Shown here piece after piece: positions 25,753-35,298 of a DNA stretch of 64,000 nucleotides (positions are counted from its first letter, which is position 1; each line of letters opens with the position of its first letter). The translations under genes and the position numbers were made by a program. The DNA lies in NCBI RefSeq assembly GCF_008629685.1, contig NZ_VWSF01000003.1, positions 346,795 through 410,794 of the forward strand, written 5' to 3'. Origin of the DNA: Adhaeribacter rhizoryzae (GTDB lineage: Bacteria; Bacteroidota; Bacteroidia; Cytophagales; Hymenobacteraceae). The notes under the pieces are model-generated. The model worked only from the letters and a program-made list of their open reading frames with translations. It made no database searches and had not been told where the DNA came from.

Positions 25753-25793
25753 AAAAAAAGCACTTATGAGGTAAAACTTGTAAGTGCTTTTTT
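25753..25793 (+). terminator. Terminator of the original tRNA-Ala transcript
   Basis: AAAAAAAGCACTTA and TAAGTGCTTTTTT form a hairpin of 13 bp just after the tRNA fragment. It presumably ended the tRNA-Ala gene before the insertion. Confidence 0.8.
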
Positions 25794-25891
25794 GTTGGGT
25801 TACCTAGTAGAATATTCGTTCTTAACGTTCATCCAGCATAATATTAAAGTAAAAAGAAAAAAGCACCAGTTACTCCAGTGCCTTTATACTT

Positions 25892-26806
25892 TTAAACAAA
25901 TAATCCTTCTACCGATAAATATCGTTCGCCGGTATCGTAACAAAACGTAAGCACCCGCGAACCACTTGGCATATCGGGTATTTTTTTGGAAACAGCGGCC
26001 AACGAAGCCCCCGAAGAAATACCCAAGAAAATACCTTCCTCGCGCGCAGCCCGACGGGTAAATTCAAAAGCTTCCTGGTGCGATACCTGAATGGTGCCGG
26101 TTAATACCGACGTATCCAGAATGGCCGGAATAAAACCGGCACCGATGCCCTGAAGCGGATGCGGTCCGGGCGCACCACCACTAATAACCGGCGACAAAGC
26201 TGGTTCTACGGCAAAAGTTTTCAGTTCAGGAAATTTTTCTTTCAATACGCGGGTAACAGCCGTAATGTGGCCGCCAGTACCTACACCGGTAATATGGTAA
26301 TCAAAGCCTTCCGGAAAATCTTCTAATATTTCGCGGGCCGTGGTTTCTACGTGAATACGGGTATTGGCTTCGTTCTCAAACTGCATCGGCATCCAGGTAT
26401 TCGGCAATTCCTGTAATAACTCATTGGCCCGGTCGATAGAACCCCGCATGCCTTTTTCGCGGGGAGTAAGCTCCAGGTTAGCGCCATAAGCAATCATCAG
26501 GCGCCGGCGCTCCAGCGACATGGATTCGGGCATAACTAATATTAATTTATAGCCTTTTACTGCTGCTACCATTGCCAGACCCACCCCGGTATTACCCGAA
26601 GTAGGCTCAATAATTACACTCTCGGGATTCAGCAAACCTTTGGCTTCCGCATCTTCAATCATTGATAAGGCAATCCGGTCTTTAATACTGCCACCCGGGT
26701 TTGCCCGCTCCAGTTTAGCCCAAACTTCTATGTTTTCCGGAAATAACTTATTAATGCGTACTATAGGCGTTTTACCAATGGTTTCTAAAATATTATTATA
26801 TCTCAT
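25892..26806 (-). CDS. cysM: Cysteine synthase (O-acetylserine sulfhydrylase, CysM type)
   Basis: The 304-residue PLP enzyme joins O-acetylserine and sulfide to make cysteine. Visible are [11 protein letters not shown], the PLP lysine in GGSIKDR (Lys 42), the substrate loop [12 protein letters not shown] and the PLP phosphate site [11 protein letters not shown]. The motif [11 protein letters not shown] closes the active site. The length fits the short CysK/CysM group without regulatory domains. The serine acetyltransferase gene lies 357 bp upstream on the same strand, so the two steps of cysteine synthesis stand together. CysK and CysM are hard to separate by eye. Confidence 0.9.
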   Translation of the reverse strand: MRYNNILETIGKTPIVRINKLFPENIEVWAKLERANPGGSIKDRIALSMIEDAEAKGLLNPESVIIEPTSGNTGVGLAMVAAVKGYKLILVMPESMSLERRRLMIAYGANLELTPREKGMRGSIDRANELLQELPNTWMPMQFENEANTRIHVETTAREILEDFPEGFDYHITGVGTGGHITAVTRVLKEKFPELKTFAVEPALSPVISGGAPGPHPLQGIGAGFIPAILDTSVLTGTIQVSHQEAFEFTRRAAREEGIFLGISSGASLAAVSKKIPDMPSGSRVLTFCYDTGERYLSVEGLFV

Positions 26807-26830
26807 TTTTAGTGATTAGTTGTAAGGAAT

Positions 26831-26851
26831 AGTAGTTAGTAGTTAGTAGTT
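26831..26851. repeat. Heptanucleotide tandem repeat AGTAGTT
   Basis: Three exact AGTAGTT units in a row, followed by related AGTTATTAG. A looser copy in inverted orientation (ACTAACTACTAATAGC) lies at 27115-27130, so most of the cysM-cysE spacer is framed by such heptads. Similar degenerate heptads occur at 51545-51590. These look like a genome-wide spacer satellite. Confidence 0.7.
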
Positions 26852-27163
26852 AGTTATTAGGAATTAGAATTTAATGCTTTTAGCGGTTTTTCCCTCAGTT
26901 AGTCGGTCGCTTGGTTGGCAGCAATAGCATAATGGCTTCAACAGCAATAAATTAAACAGGTATTGTCCGGATGCCAATTTATAATTGATAATACATTAGC
27001 CCCTAAGTTCCTACCAATATCCAAGCAACTATTTACCATATGTTGTTTTTACGTTTAGATTTCTCCTACTATTACTCAAAATCGCCAAAACGCACCAGCC
27101 CAAAATACGAAAGACTAACTACTAATAGCTAATAACTATTCACTAACCACTATTCACTTAAAC

Positions 27164-27997
27164 CTAAATACTAAATACAATACTATCTTCAGGATCTTCG
27201 CTGCGACTTACCCGAATTTGGGCTTTGTGGTATAGCCGCGAATAAGGCGGCACACTTTCGGTTAGCCACACATTACCACCAATAATGCTGTTGCTGCCTA
27301 CTACGGTATTGCCGCCCAAAATAGTAGCGCCGGCGTAAATAACTACATAATCTTCGATGGTAGGGTGCCGTTTAATCCGGGCCATTTCCTTGGCCACGCT
27401 CATAGCGCCTAAGGTTACGCCCTGGTATATTTTAACGTGGTTTCCAATTACGGTAGTCTCCCCAATTACAATGCCGGTACCGTGATCGATGCAGAAATAA
27501 GACCCGATTTTAGCACCCGGATGAATATCTATACCGGTTTTGGTATGGGCTGCTTCGGAGAGGATACGTGGCAATAATGGTACCTGAAGTTGGTGCAAAG
27601 CATGAGCCAGCCTATGAATGGCAATGGCCAGGAAACCAGGATACGTGCGAATTACTTCGTCTATGTTTTGTGCGGCCGGATCTTCGCTGGCAATAGCCTC
27701 GGCGTCTTTTAACAGCAAATCGTAAATAAAGGGCAGTTGGGTAATAAAATTTTTGGCCAGTAAGGCCGGCACCAAATGTTGGGGCAAAGGCATGCCCGTT
27801 AATATTTTTATTAAATCCTGCTCCAATAAATCCAGGTGCAGTAAAATATCTTTTTCCGAATTAAACTTTTGCTCGGCCAATTCCGGAAACAGCAACTGCA
27901 AGGTATTATCCATAAACTGGCAAATAGCCGACCGGGGCACAGACGAACTGGCCTGCGCATGAGCGGCAAATAATTGCTGGGCAAATTGTTTTTTCAT
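27164..27997 (-). CDS. cysE: Serine O-acetyltransferase
   Basis: The 277-residue protein acetylates serine with acetyl-CoA, the first step of cysteine synthesis. The N-terminal helical part ends with IAIHRLAHALHQL; the C-terminal left-handed beta helix shows hexapeptide repeats with the catalytic stretch GIDIHPGAKIGSYFCIDHGT and IGETTVIGNHVKIYQGVTLG. The long N-terminus fits the EpsC/plant-like serine acetyltransferases of Bacteroidota. It should form the cysteine synthase complex with the enzyme encoded downstream. Confidence 0.9.
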   Translation of the reverse strand: MKKQFAQQLFAAHAQASSSVPRSAICQFMDNTLQLLFPELAEQKFNSEKDILLHLDLLEQDLIKILTGMPLPQHLVPALLAKNFITQLPFIYDLLLKDAEAIASEDPAAQNIDEVIRTYPGFLAIAIHRLAHALHQLQVPLLPRILSEAAHTKTGIDIHPGAKIGSYFCIDHGTGIVIGETTVIGNHVKIYQGVTLGAMSVAKEMARIKRHPTIEDYVVIYAGATILGGNTVVGSNSIIGGNVWLTESVPPYSRLYHKAQIRVSRSEDPEDSIVFSI

Positions 27998-28253
27998 GTA
28001 AGAATTTACGTCTTAGAATTGAACCAGGTAAATTTCTGATTAAAAAATTTATTTATTGTTAAAAATATTAATTCTTAATTCTCTTCTACTGGTGCTGGCA
28101 TTTTGTAAAGCCTAAAGGATAATAAGCTTTAATAATTCGTATTTAACATATTAATTTAAATAATGTAAATATTTTTTAAAATCTAAAGGCACGTATTTTA
28201 AGTATATTAGATTTAAAATAATAGCCAGGAAAACTTTAACCTACTTTAACTTA

Positions 28254-29018
28254 ATGGATGCAGCCTACGAAGCAAATGCCTTATTTGAATTAGCCAACTG
28301 GCAAAAGAAAATGCTGAAGCCTCCTTCTTTGCTTAACCACGTAACCCGTAAAATGCAGGTTAAAATAAATAACCTGATTCCGGAAAAAATACACCAGGCA
28401 GTTACCGCCACCATAAAGCAAATGATTCGGGCTACTTTGTTTGGCGCTAAGTTAACCACCCTTAAAACGGTGCCTTACCAAAGCTTAAGAATAAAGGAGG
28501 CAGTAGCTTTAGACCGCATAGCCTTTTATAAAAAGTTAGCCGCCGCCGAAGGTGGCGTTACGGGTGCAGGAGGCATATTATTGGGTTTAGCCGATTTTCC
28601 GTTGTTGCTGGGTTTAAAATTAAAATTATTGTTTGATATAGCTGCTATTTACGGCTATCCGGCAGATGATTACCGCGAACGGGTTTACCTGTTGCACATT
28701 TTTCAGTTGGCGTTTAGCAGTCAGGAACACCGCCGCCAGGTATATTTGCAAATGGTAAACTGGACTGAAAAAAGCAAAACCTTACCCGACGATATTCACC
28801 AGTTTAACTGGCGCTCTTTTCAGCAGGAATACCGCGACTACATTGATTTAGCTAAAATGGCCCAACTAATTCCCGTAATCGGCGCGCCCGTAGGCGCGGT
28901 GGTAAATTACAGGCTATTGCAAAAATTAGGGATAACGGCCATGAATGCTTACCGCCTGCGCTGGCACGAAGAAAAAATAGCCTCCGGAACCGCACCCACG
29001 CTTTTGCCCCCGCTGTAA
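28254..29018 (+). CDS. EcsC-family protein
   Basis: The 254-residue protein matches the EcsC family: GGVTGAGGILLGLADFPLLL followed by LKLKLLFDIAAIYGY is the glycine-rich amphipathic core, and IPVIGAPVGAVVNYRLLQKL is the second one. In Bacillus, EcsC is linked with an ABC transporter, but here no EcsA/B genes are near. It probably sits on the inner face of the membrane. Role unknown. Confidence 0.8.
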   Translation: MDAAYEANALFELANWQKKMLKPPSLLNHVTRKMQVKINNLIPEKIHQAVTATIKQMIRATLFGAKLTTLKTVPYQSLRIKEAVALDRIAFYKKLAAAEGGVTGAGGILLGLADFPLLLGLKLKLLFDIAAIYGYPADDYRERVYLLHIFQLAFSSQEHRRQVYLQMVNWTEKSKTLPDDIHQFNWRSFQQEYRDYIDLAKMAQLIPVIGAPVGAVVNYRLLQKLGITAMNAYRLRWHEEKIASGTAPTLLPPL

Positions 29019-29334
29019 GCTATGCTCAACTGCTAAATCCAATATTTAACCTGACTTGCTATATTTTGCCTAATCTGCCCAAAGTACCGCAACCGGTTAC
29101 AAACTTAAACCTATCTGTTAAGAATCAGTAAACAGGTTTATTGCATTTACAACGGCAGTTGGTTTAGCCCATAACGAATAAGTAAAATATTCAGGTATTT
29201 GCTATAATAGGCGCAACAAGCATTATAGCTTTTGTCTATAGCAAAATTTAAAACGTACAGTTAGCCTGTTTTAAATGCTGCTATTTTGCTAATTCTGGTA
29301 AAAACAACTGCAAAAAATTAACTTAAATTTTTAA
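29019..29334. other. Intergenic DNA
   Basis: A 316-bp AT-rich spacer between two same-strand genes. I see no hairpin strong enough to call and no clear promoter box. Confidence 0.4.
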
Positions 29335-30219
29335 ATGAAAAAGCTACAAACACTTTGGGTAACAATGGCTTTGGTAACGGGCTTGTGTGCCTGTGATGCA
29401 TCGCAGGCAGATAAGCCGGGTAAAAAAAATAAAAAAGATAAAAAGGAAAAGAGCCAGGATGCTGCCAGCAGCAACGTAAAAGTTTTAGACAAATGGGATC
29501 TGCCTAATATTTTGCAGGAAGTATCGGGCATTGCTTATATAGATGAAAACCGCTTTGCCTGCGTGCAGGATGAATCGGGTGTAATATTTATTTATAATAC
29601 CAACACCAATAAAATTGAATCTGATATTTCTTTTGGTGCTACCGGCGATTACGAAGGCATTGCCCTGGCAGATAAGATTGCGTATGTGGTGCGCAGCGAC
29701 GGCAAAATATTTGAAGTTAATGATATTACCACTAAATCGCCGCAAGTTAAAGAGTACGCCACGGCTTTAACAGCCAAAAACGATGTAGAAGGAATAACCT
29801 ACGATAAAAAACAGAACCGTTTGCTGGTAGCTATTAAAGGCAACGAAACAAACAATGCTACTTTTAAAGGCATTTATGCTTTCGACCTGAAATCGAAAAA
29901 GTTAAGCAATAACCCGGTAATCAAAATAGATTTAAACGATTCCGTTTTTGCCAATGCTAAAGCTAAAAAACTAAGGTCGCGCATTCAGCCCTCCGAAATT
30001 GCCGTACATCCGGAATCTGGCGATATCTACGTACTGGAAGGATCCAACCCGCAGCTCCTGATACTCGATTCCGGTGGCGCTATTAAGAACCGTTATAAGA
30101 TTAAGGGGCCTGATTTTCCGCAACCCGAAGGTATGAGCTTTAGTCCGGGGGGTGAACTTTTTATTTCAAACGAAGGGAAAAAAGCGAGTGGCAATATTCT
30201 TAAAGTTGAAATAAACTAA
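29335..30219 (+). CDS. SdiA-regulated-type beta-propeller lipoprotein
   Basis: The 294-residue protein has a signal sequence ending in a lipobox-like GLCAC, then a lysine-rich linker (KKNKKDKKEK) and a propeller domain. EVSGIAYIDENRFACVQDE, GDYEGIALADKIAYVVRSDG and QPEGMSFSPGGELFISNEGK fit the SdiA-regulated family of phytase-like propellers. It is probably a lipid-anchored envelope protein that binds a ligand. Function unknown. A strong terminator follows. Confidence 0.75.
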   Translation: MKKLQTLWVTMALVTGLCACDASQADKPGKKNKKDKKEKSQDAASSNVKVLDKWDLPNILQEVSGIAYIDENRFACVQDESGVIFIYNTNTNKIESDISFGATGDYEGIALADKIAYVVRSDGKIFEVNDITTKSPQVKEYATALTAKNDVEGITYDKKQNRLLVAIKGNETNNATFKGIYAFDLKSKKLSNNPVIKIDLNDSVFANAKAKKLRSRIQPSEIAVHPESGDIYVLEGSNPQLLILDSGGAIKNRYKIKGPDFPQPEGMSFSPGGELFISNEGKKASGNILKVEIN

Positions 30220-30255
30220 ACACTTCTTAACCGTATTTACACGGCATTAATCTAA

Positions 30256-30301
30256 AAACAGGTAATTTATTGCTTTACTTAAAGTAATAAATTACCTGTT
30301 T
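30256..30301 (+). terminator. Terminator after the propeller lipoprotein gene
   Basis: A perfect 16-bp stem, AAACAGGTAATTTATT with AATAAATTACCTGTTT, whose inner part can pair further (CTTTA/TAAAG). It lies 36 bases after the stop and is followed by a T-rich run. Confidence 0.8.
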
Positions 30302-30378
30302 CATTTTAATACTATTATCAAATTGAAAATGCGCCTTAGTTTCTTTTCCAATATTTTCTAAAGCATACCCACTCAACC

Positions 30379-30437
30379 CGGTCATTCTGAAAGAATCTTA
30401 TCGGTCACCTACTAATAAGATTCTTTCAGAATGACCG
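30379..30437. repeat. Intergenic inverted repeat with 23-bp perfect arms
   Basis: Arms 30379-30401 (CGGTCATTCTGAAAGAATC...) and 30415-30437 are perfect inverted copies around a 13-nt loop. A related, looser structure built from GTCATTC and GAATGAC is at 32467-32589. This looks like a dispersed REP-like family; it lies between convergent genes and could also stop transcription. Confidence 0.8.
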
Positions 30438-30577
30438 CTATGAGAGATAAAGCCTTTGCTTAATTCAAAAGCGCAGTATTCATTTGATAATCGTATAAGA
30501 ATGTAGTTCATGCAGTAGCGGTAATAAATTTAAAGCTTGGTTCATACATCCAGCGCAAACTTAAAACCTTTGCAATC

Positions 30578-30617
30578 AACAAAAGCGCCTGAGAGATAAC
30601 TTTCAGGCGATTTTGTT
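30578..30617 (-). terminator. Hairpin after the M48 protease gene
   Basis: AACAAAAGCGCCTGA and TCAGGCGATTTTGTT form a 15-bp stem with one mismatch, 39 bases after the protease stop codon on the minus strand. Confidence 0.7.
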
Positions 30618-30656
30618 AAACCCGATTGCTAAAATTTAATTACACCGCAGCAATTA

Positions 30657-32129
30657 TTAATGCTCAATTACTTTAATAAGCATTCCTTTTTCTACCCGGT
30701 CGGTTAATTCCATTCCGTTCAAAATGGCTAAATCCTGCATATCGGCGCTTCTGGCTTTGTAAGTGCTTAGCGCCTGCGACAAGGTTCCGCTTTGGTTTAC
30801 CGGTTTAATCCGAATACGGGCGGGTTGCCGGTTTAATTTCTCAGAATCGGTCAGTTGCCGGAAATTTTGCATAGAACTGGCAAACACATTACCGTAACTA
30901 TTAAAATTCTGAGCTGTGGATATTCCCATTAAATTATAAATATTACCTCCGTATTGAATTAAATAAATCAGCGCCCGGATTGCTGGAGATTGCTGCTGCT
31001 GTTGTTGCTGCTGCTGTTGTTGCTGGGCTTGTTGTTCAGCAACCAGCGCAAAAGCCGGCAAACCATTTACACTTACTTCTTTAGATTCCAATACAGTTAA
31101 CTGGTAATTTTGCACCAGTTGCTGAGCCGCAGTTTGCAGCGAAGTGCCTTGGGCCAAGGTAAGCATCATCATGGCCTGACCGTCTTTAGGGGCCATTTGT
31201 ACCTGCTGCGGCGTATTTTGCACGGCCCAACCAGTTGGTACCGGAAACTGAAACTTCATTACCGGATGATAAAATACATTATTCTCAACAAAGCCCTGTT
31301 TGGGGTCTTCTCCGTAAATAATGCCATCAATCATGCGCAGGTAAGAGTCGCGGTTCACTTTTAAATTGGTAGCATTTAATTTCTGCTTCATATCGGCCGC
31401 CAACTTAGATACGGTTTCGAAACGTTCGCCGGGCGAAGGGTGCGTAGACATAAAATTTGGAATTTCGGCAGCGCCGCTTTTCTCACCCTCCCGCTCCAGC
31501 GTATGAAAAAAGCCGGCCATTTCCTGGGCATCGTACCCAATTTTCGTAGAATATTCCACGCCTAATCTATCTGATTCGCGTTCATCGTCGCGACCAAATT
31601 TAAGAAAAAGCATACCTAAGCCTTGCTGCGCCGCTTCGGCAAATTGCCCAAACTGCGGCGATACCACCATACCGGCAATTAAGCCCACCTGGGCCAGCAT
31701 AGATTTACTTTGCTGCTGCGCCGAATGGCGAGCCGTAATATGACCAATTTCGTGCCCCAATACCCCGGCAAATTCGGCCTCGTTGTTAAAGTGAGCCATA
31801 ATACCGCGGGTAAAATATACATAGCCTCCCGGCACCGCAAAAGCATTAATTACCGGCGAATCCACAATCTTAAATTCATATGGCAAATCGGGCCGATGCG
31901 AAACAGCCGCCATAGCTTTCCCTTTTTGGTTAATAAAACTTTGCAGTTTTGCATCGTTATAAAGCCCTAAAGAAGCTACAATCTGGGGGTCCGATTCTTT
32001 ACCCATGGCTAGTTCCTGGCCTTCCGATACCAGCATAATATCTCTTTTACCGGTAACCGGGTTGGTAGCGCAGGAATTTGTCAGTAATAGCACTACCGCT
32101 AAATAAGACGTAATTACATATTTTTTCAT
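30657..32129 (-). CDS. M48-family metalloprotease lipoprotein with a glutamine tract
   Basis: The 490-residue protein has a lipoprotein signal (Cys 20, TNSC), and the zinc motif HEIGH at 126-130 with the third ligand Glu near 185 (ERESDRLG). It resembles periplasmic BepA/LoiP-type proteases that help outer-membrane protein quality control. After about residue 290 it has a segment EFVENNVFYHPVMKFQFPVP typical of the Bacteroidota form, a run of 12 glutamines near residue 370-381, and a final module LSTYKARSADMQDLAILNGM that recalls LysM-like ends. The gene stands alone with its own terminator. Confidence 0.88.
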   Translation of the reverse strand: MKKYVITSYLAVVLLLTNSCATNPVTGKRDIMLVSEGQELAMGKESDPQIVASLGLYNDAKLQSFINQKGKAMAAVSHRPDLPYEFKIVDSPVINAFAVPGGYVYFTRGIMAHFNNEAEFAGVLGHEIGHITARHSAQQQSKSMLAQVGLIAGMVVSPQFGQFAEAAQQGLGMLFLKFGRDDERESDRLGVEYSTKIGYDAQEMAGFFHTLEREGEKSGAAEIPNFMSTHPSPGERFETVSKLAADMKQKLNATNLKVNRDSYLRMIDGIIYGEDPKQGFVENNVFYHPVMKFQFPVPTGWAVQNTPQQVQMAPKDGQAMMMLTLAQGTSLQTAAQQLVQNYQLTVLESKEVSVNGLPAFALVAEQQAQQQQQQQQQQQQSPAIRALIYLIQYGGNIYNLMGISTAQNFNSYGNVFASSMQNFRQLTDSEKLNRQPARIRIKPVNQSGTLSQALSTYKARSADMQDLAILNGMELTDRVEKGMLIKVIEH

Positions 32130-32764
32130 AGTTTAAAGTAGTTAAGCCAATCTCTTCTCAAGAGCCTCTTAAAAATTATATATCTCAAAAATGTTATATA
32201 CTACTAGCAACGAGAATATTTTAGAATGGTTACTACCCGGAGATGGGGAACTTTGCGGATATTACGTACAAGCCACGGCAGGCCATTTTTTACTTAACCT
32301 GCTTAATAAAAATTATTTTTTAGGCAGATTTCCTTACCGGCCTTAAAAACCTGGAAATATTTGGCGCTTACTATAACCTTAGCCTTGCGTTAGCTGTCAG
32401 AATAAAATAATACCAGCTAGTATGAAGGTTCTTCCATAGTTGATAAAAGAAATCTCCCTATCAGCTGTCATTCCGCAGGAATCTTCTGCTTAGAAGGTGT
32501 TACAGGTAAATGCCAGACTAGGTTTATTAACTGTTTACCCAACTTATGCAGAAGATTCTTTTGGAATTCTTCGAATTCTATAGAATGACTGGGTGTGGAG
32601 AAAAGCTGTTTGCTGGGCTGCTATGGAACACAATATTTACTTCTTGGTAATATTTACTGCGCGCAATTGTTGAACCCCGTATCAGCGTACGCCTGAAAAA
32701 TAAAGCGCATACGCTACACGGCGTTCCCTTTAACGTTGAATATTTATAAAACAGCAATTTACCG
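32130..32764. other. Long intergenic region with a repeat
   Basis: About 635 bp without a gene I can support. Its middle holds the inverted repeat at 32467-32589. The left part should contain the promoter of the M48 protease gene on the minus strand. Confidence 0.45.
32467..32589. repeat. Dispersed inverted repeat (GTCATTC/GAATGAC family)
   Basis: The left arm GTCATTCCGCAGGAATCTTC starts at 32467. The right arm, 32548-32589, contains GCAGAAGATTC, then GGAATTC twice in variant form, and ends TAGAATGAC. It is a looser relative of the perfect repeat at 30379-30437. Confidence 0.6.
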
Positions 32765-33535
32765 CTACCGGCTTGGCTGCTTTTCGGTGAGGTATTTCCA
32801 GTAGCGAAGCGGAATATGGCGGAGGTGCAGTTTACGGTTTTTGCGCTCCGGAATAGTGGCGTGGCGATAATATGTTTGCCACAGCTCCTGATACAATAAT
32901 TCTTGTTGCGCCAGAATATCGGCGGGTAAATTGCCGCTACGGTCGGTTACTTCTTTTTCCAGGTTAACCTGGCTTACTTTTTCCAGGTCGTAGTACAGGC
33001 CGTAATGGCGCTTGGTGTCGTAAATAAGCCAGCGCTGATCGGCGTAGCGTTTTTCGAAATGCTTGGAAATAATAGGCAGAACATTAAAATCCGGCGCAAC
33101 GGTAGCGTAATACAAATCGTCGGCGGTTTTCTGAAACCGGATAAAGGCTTCCATGCGGTGGCTCTCCCGGAACACTTGTTTATTCAAGTGCGCCAATTCC
33201 CGGACACAATCAGCCGCAAAATTATCTTCGATGCTGATGGTGCTGGCAAACGCCAGTTGAGCATACTGGTAAATCAGCATTCCGATTTGCGGCTGCTCCG
33301 ATAAAAAAGCTTTATACAAGTGGGTTTGGGCCGTAGCCGATATTTTTTTACCCAAACCTTGCCAAACCCTATCGGCTTTAACCTCATTGGTTACAACCAG
33401 AATAGTTTGGGTAAAAAGCCCGGGCAACTCCGCCGTAGCATGTACAATTTGGGCGGGTGCCGCCTTGCGTTCGTAAATCTCGAAAATAACGGTAAGTAAG
33501 CCCTCAAATGTGCCATCGTAAAGGTAATTAACCAC
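32765..33535 (-). CDS. TIGR03915-type putative DNA metabolism protein
   Basis: The 256-residue protein begins YLYDGTFEGLLTVIFEIYER and has ENFAADCVRELAHLNKQVFR and YYATVAPDFNVLPIISKHFE, features of the TIGR03915 family, whose genes are almost always paired with a radical-SAM protein of type TIGR03916. It probably acts with that enzyme in DNA repair or modification, possibly feeding an uracil-glycosylase-like step; the reaction is not known to me. It is the last gene of the three-gene minus-strand unit 35043-32765. Confidence 0.85.
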   Translation of the reverse strand: MVNYLYDGTFEGLLTVIFEIYERKAAPAQIVHATAELPGLFTQTILVVTNEVKADRVWQGLGKKISATAQTHLYKAFLSEQPQIGMLIYQYAQLAFASTISIEDNFAADCVRELAHLNKQVFRESHRMEAFIRFQKTADDLYYATVAPDFNVLPIISKHFEKRYADQRWLIYDTKRHYGLYYDLEKVSQVNLEKEVTDRSGNLPADILAQQELLYQELWQTYYRHATIPERKNRKLHLRHIPLRYWKYLTEKQPSR

Positions 33536-33544
33536 CTACAGCTT

Positions 33545-33709
33545 TTAAAGACAACGTTTGTATACAGCGCTGTTATAATTATGAGCGGCTTCAAGGTCTT
33601 GAACCGGTATAGCAGTTTTCTTAGCCGATAAGCTTTTCAGGTGCGGAATTAACACACTCAGTTTGCAATAGCACGACATAGGGGCCAGTTTGTGATTAGC
33701 TTTCATCAT
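33545..33709 (-). CDS. Small 54-residue protein inside the radical-SAM operon
   Basis: An ATG at 33709 opens a 54-codon frame ending in TAA at 33545, 9 bases before the start of the next gene and 68 bases after the radical-SAM gene. The product begins MMKANHKLAPMSCYCKLSVL (counting one extra ATG at 33709 as first) and has a CYC motif and a basic middle. It resembles nothing I know. The close fit into the operon argues for translation; the short length argues for caution. Confidence 0.45.
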   Translation of the reverse strand: MMKANHKLAPMSCYCKLSVLIPHLKSLSAKKTAIPVQDLEAAHNYNSAVYKRCL

Positions 33710-33777
33710 GGTAGTATATAATGTATTATATATTAATAGTTTATACTCTTAATTAGTTAAAAAAGATACACCTGGCA

Positions 33778-35043
33778 TTAACCAACCTGCTGAAATAAAT
33801 CCAACTGTTGCTTTACCAGGGCACTACGGTGCGAATTTTCGCCAAATATTATTTTTCTTCGAATTACTTCTTCGGCATAATCTTTTTGTTCGAGGCTGCG
33901 GCCGTTGCAGGTAATAAAATATTTGGCCCGTTTTAGTACCACCCCAATTTTGTGCAGATGGTCGAACGAAAGGGACGTGAAACGCCGCGCCGAAACAATT
34001 TTTTTGGCCGATTTAACGCCAATACCGGGAACTCGTAAAATAAATTCGTAATCGGCGGTATTAATATCTATAGGAAATAAGTAGCGGTTGCGCAGCGCCC
34101 ACGCCAGTTTCGGATCAATTTGCAGATCCAGGTTGGGGTAAAACTCGTTTACCAGTTCGTTTACATTAAAGCCGTAAAAGCGCAAAAGCCAATCGGCCTG
34201 GTAAATGCGGTTTTCGCGGATTACCGGCGTTGCCGCCAGCACCGGCAAGCGATTATCGCTAGATACCGGCACATAACCCGAGTAATAAACCCGTTTCAGT
34301 TTATAATCCTGGTACAACTGGCTGGAGAGGTGCAATATTTGTTGGTCGCTTTCGGCGGAGGCACCCACAATTAATTGGGTGCTTTGTCCGGCCGGGGCAA
34401 AACTTGGCGCCAGTTTAAACAACTTGCGCTCTTCTTTATTTTGCACTAGTTCGCGGCTAATAGCGCCCATAGGTTGCAGAATTTGCGGGTAATTTTTCTC
34501 GGGGGCTAAAGCTTGCAAACTCAACTCCGTCGGTAGTTCAATATTTACACTCAGGCGATCGGCATACAAACCGGCTTCTTTTATTAATTCTTCGCTGGCA
34601 CCGGGTATGGTTTTTAAATGAATGTAGCCGTTAAACTTGTGTTCTTGGCGCAGCTTTTTGGCAATGCGTACCAGCCGCTCCATGGTATAATCCGAATCCT
34701 TAAAAATACCCGAACTCAGAAACAACCCTTCGATGTAATTGCGGCGGTAAAAATTTAAAGTCAGGTTTACTACTTCGTCTACGGTAAAGGCCGCCCGCTT
34801 TATATCGTTGCTGCGCCGGGTAACACAATACGCGCAATCAAAAATGCAGTAGTTAGTCAGTAATATTTTAAGCAGCGATACACAACGCCCGTCTTCGGTA
34901 TAGCTGTGGCAAATACCCATGCCTTCGGCGTTGCCCAAGCCCTTGTTCTCGTTCTTGCGTTTACCACCGCTCGACGAGCAAGACACATCGTATTTGGCTG
35001 CATCGGCTAATATTTTTAGCTTTTCCTGAACTTTGTCATTCAT
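33778..35043 (-). CDS. Putative DNA repair radical-SAM protein (TIGR03916 type)
   Basis: In this 421-residue protein the 4Fe-4S motif CIFDCAYC (Cys 66, 70, 73) marks a radical-SAM enzyme. Three further cysteines precede it (residues 22, 45, 54; SCSSSGGKRKN, GICHSY, GRC). Near residues 345-375 a helix-hairpin-helix, VPGIGVKSAKKIV, gives a DNA-binding part. This combination is the TIGR03916 family, which resembles spore photoproduct lyase in layout and is thought to act on DNA damage. Its usual partner TIGR03915 lies downstream. Confidence 0.88.
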   Translation of the reverse strand: MNDKVQEKLKILADAAKYDVSCSSSGGKRKNENKGLGNAEGMGICHSYTEDGRCVSLLKILLTNYCIFDCAYCVTRRSNDIKRAAFTVDEVVNLTLNFYRRNYIEGLFLSSGIFKDSDYTMERLVRIAKKLRQEHKFNGYIHLKTIPGASEELIKEAGLYADRLSVNIELPTELSLQALAPEKNYPQILQPMGAISRELVQNKEERKLFKLAPSFAPAGQSTQLIVGASAESDQQILHLSSQLYQDYKLKRVYYSGYVPVSSDNRLPVLAATPVIRENRIYQADWLLRFYGFNVNELVNEFYPNLDLQIDPKLAWALRNRYLFPIDINTADYEFILRVPGIGVKSAKKIVSARRFTSLSFDHLHKIGVVLKRAKYFITCNGRSLEQKDYAEEVIRRKIIFGENSHRSALVKQQLDLFQQVG

Positions 35044-35298
35044 ATGGTCAATATTACTAAATTAATTTAGAATATCCCAAACTATTTAGCTAATATTTTT
35101 AGCTTATACTTAAAAATCTTTACTGGTTAGTACCTCATTAATTTGGTGTAGAAATAATATACCGGGTAAATTAGAACTGCGTAATACTAGAAGTAAGGGC
35201 TATTGTCGTTATTAGGTAAATAATAGCAAATTCCCCATATTTGTTCTTTATCCGCAGCAGATGAAGCGTTTAGTGGCGATACCGGATTTAATGTTAAT

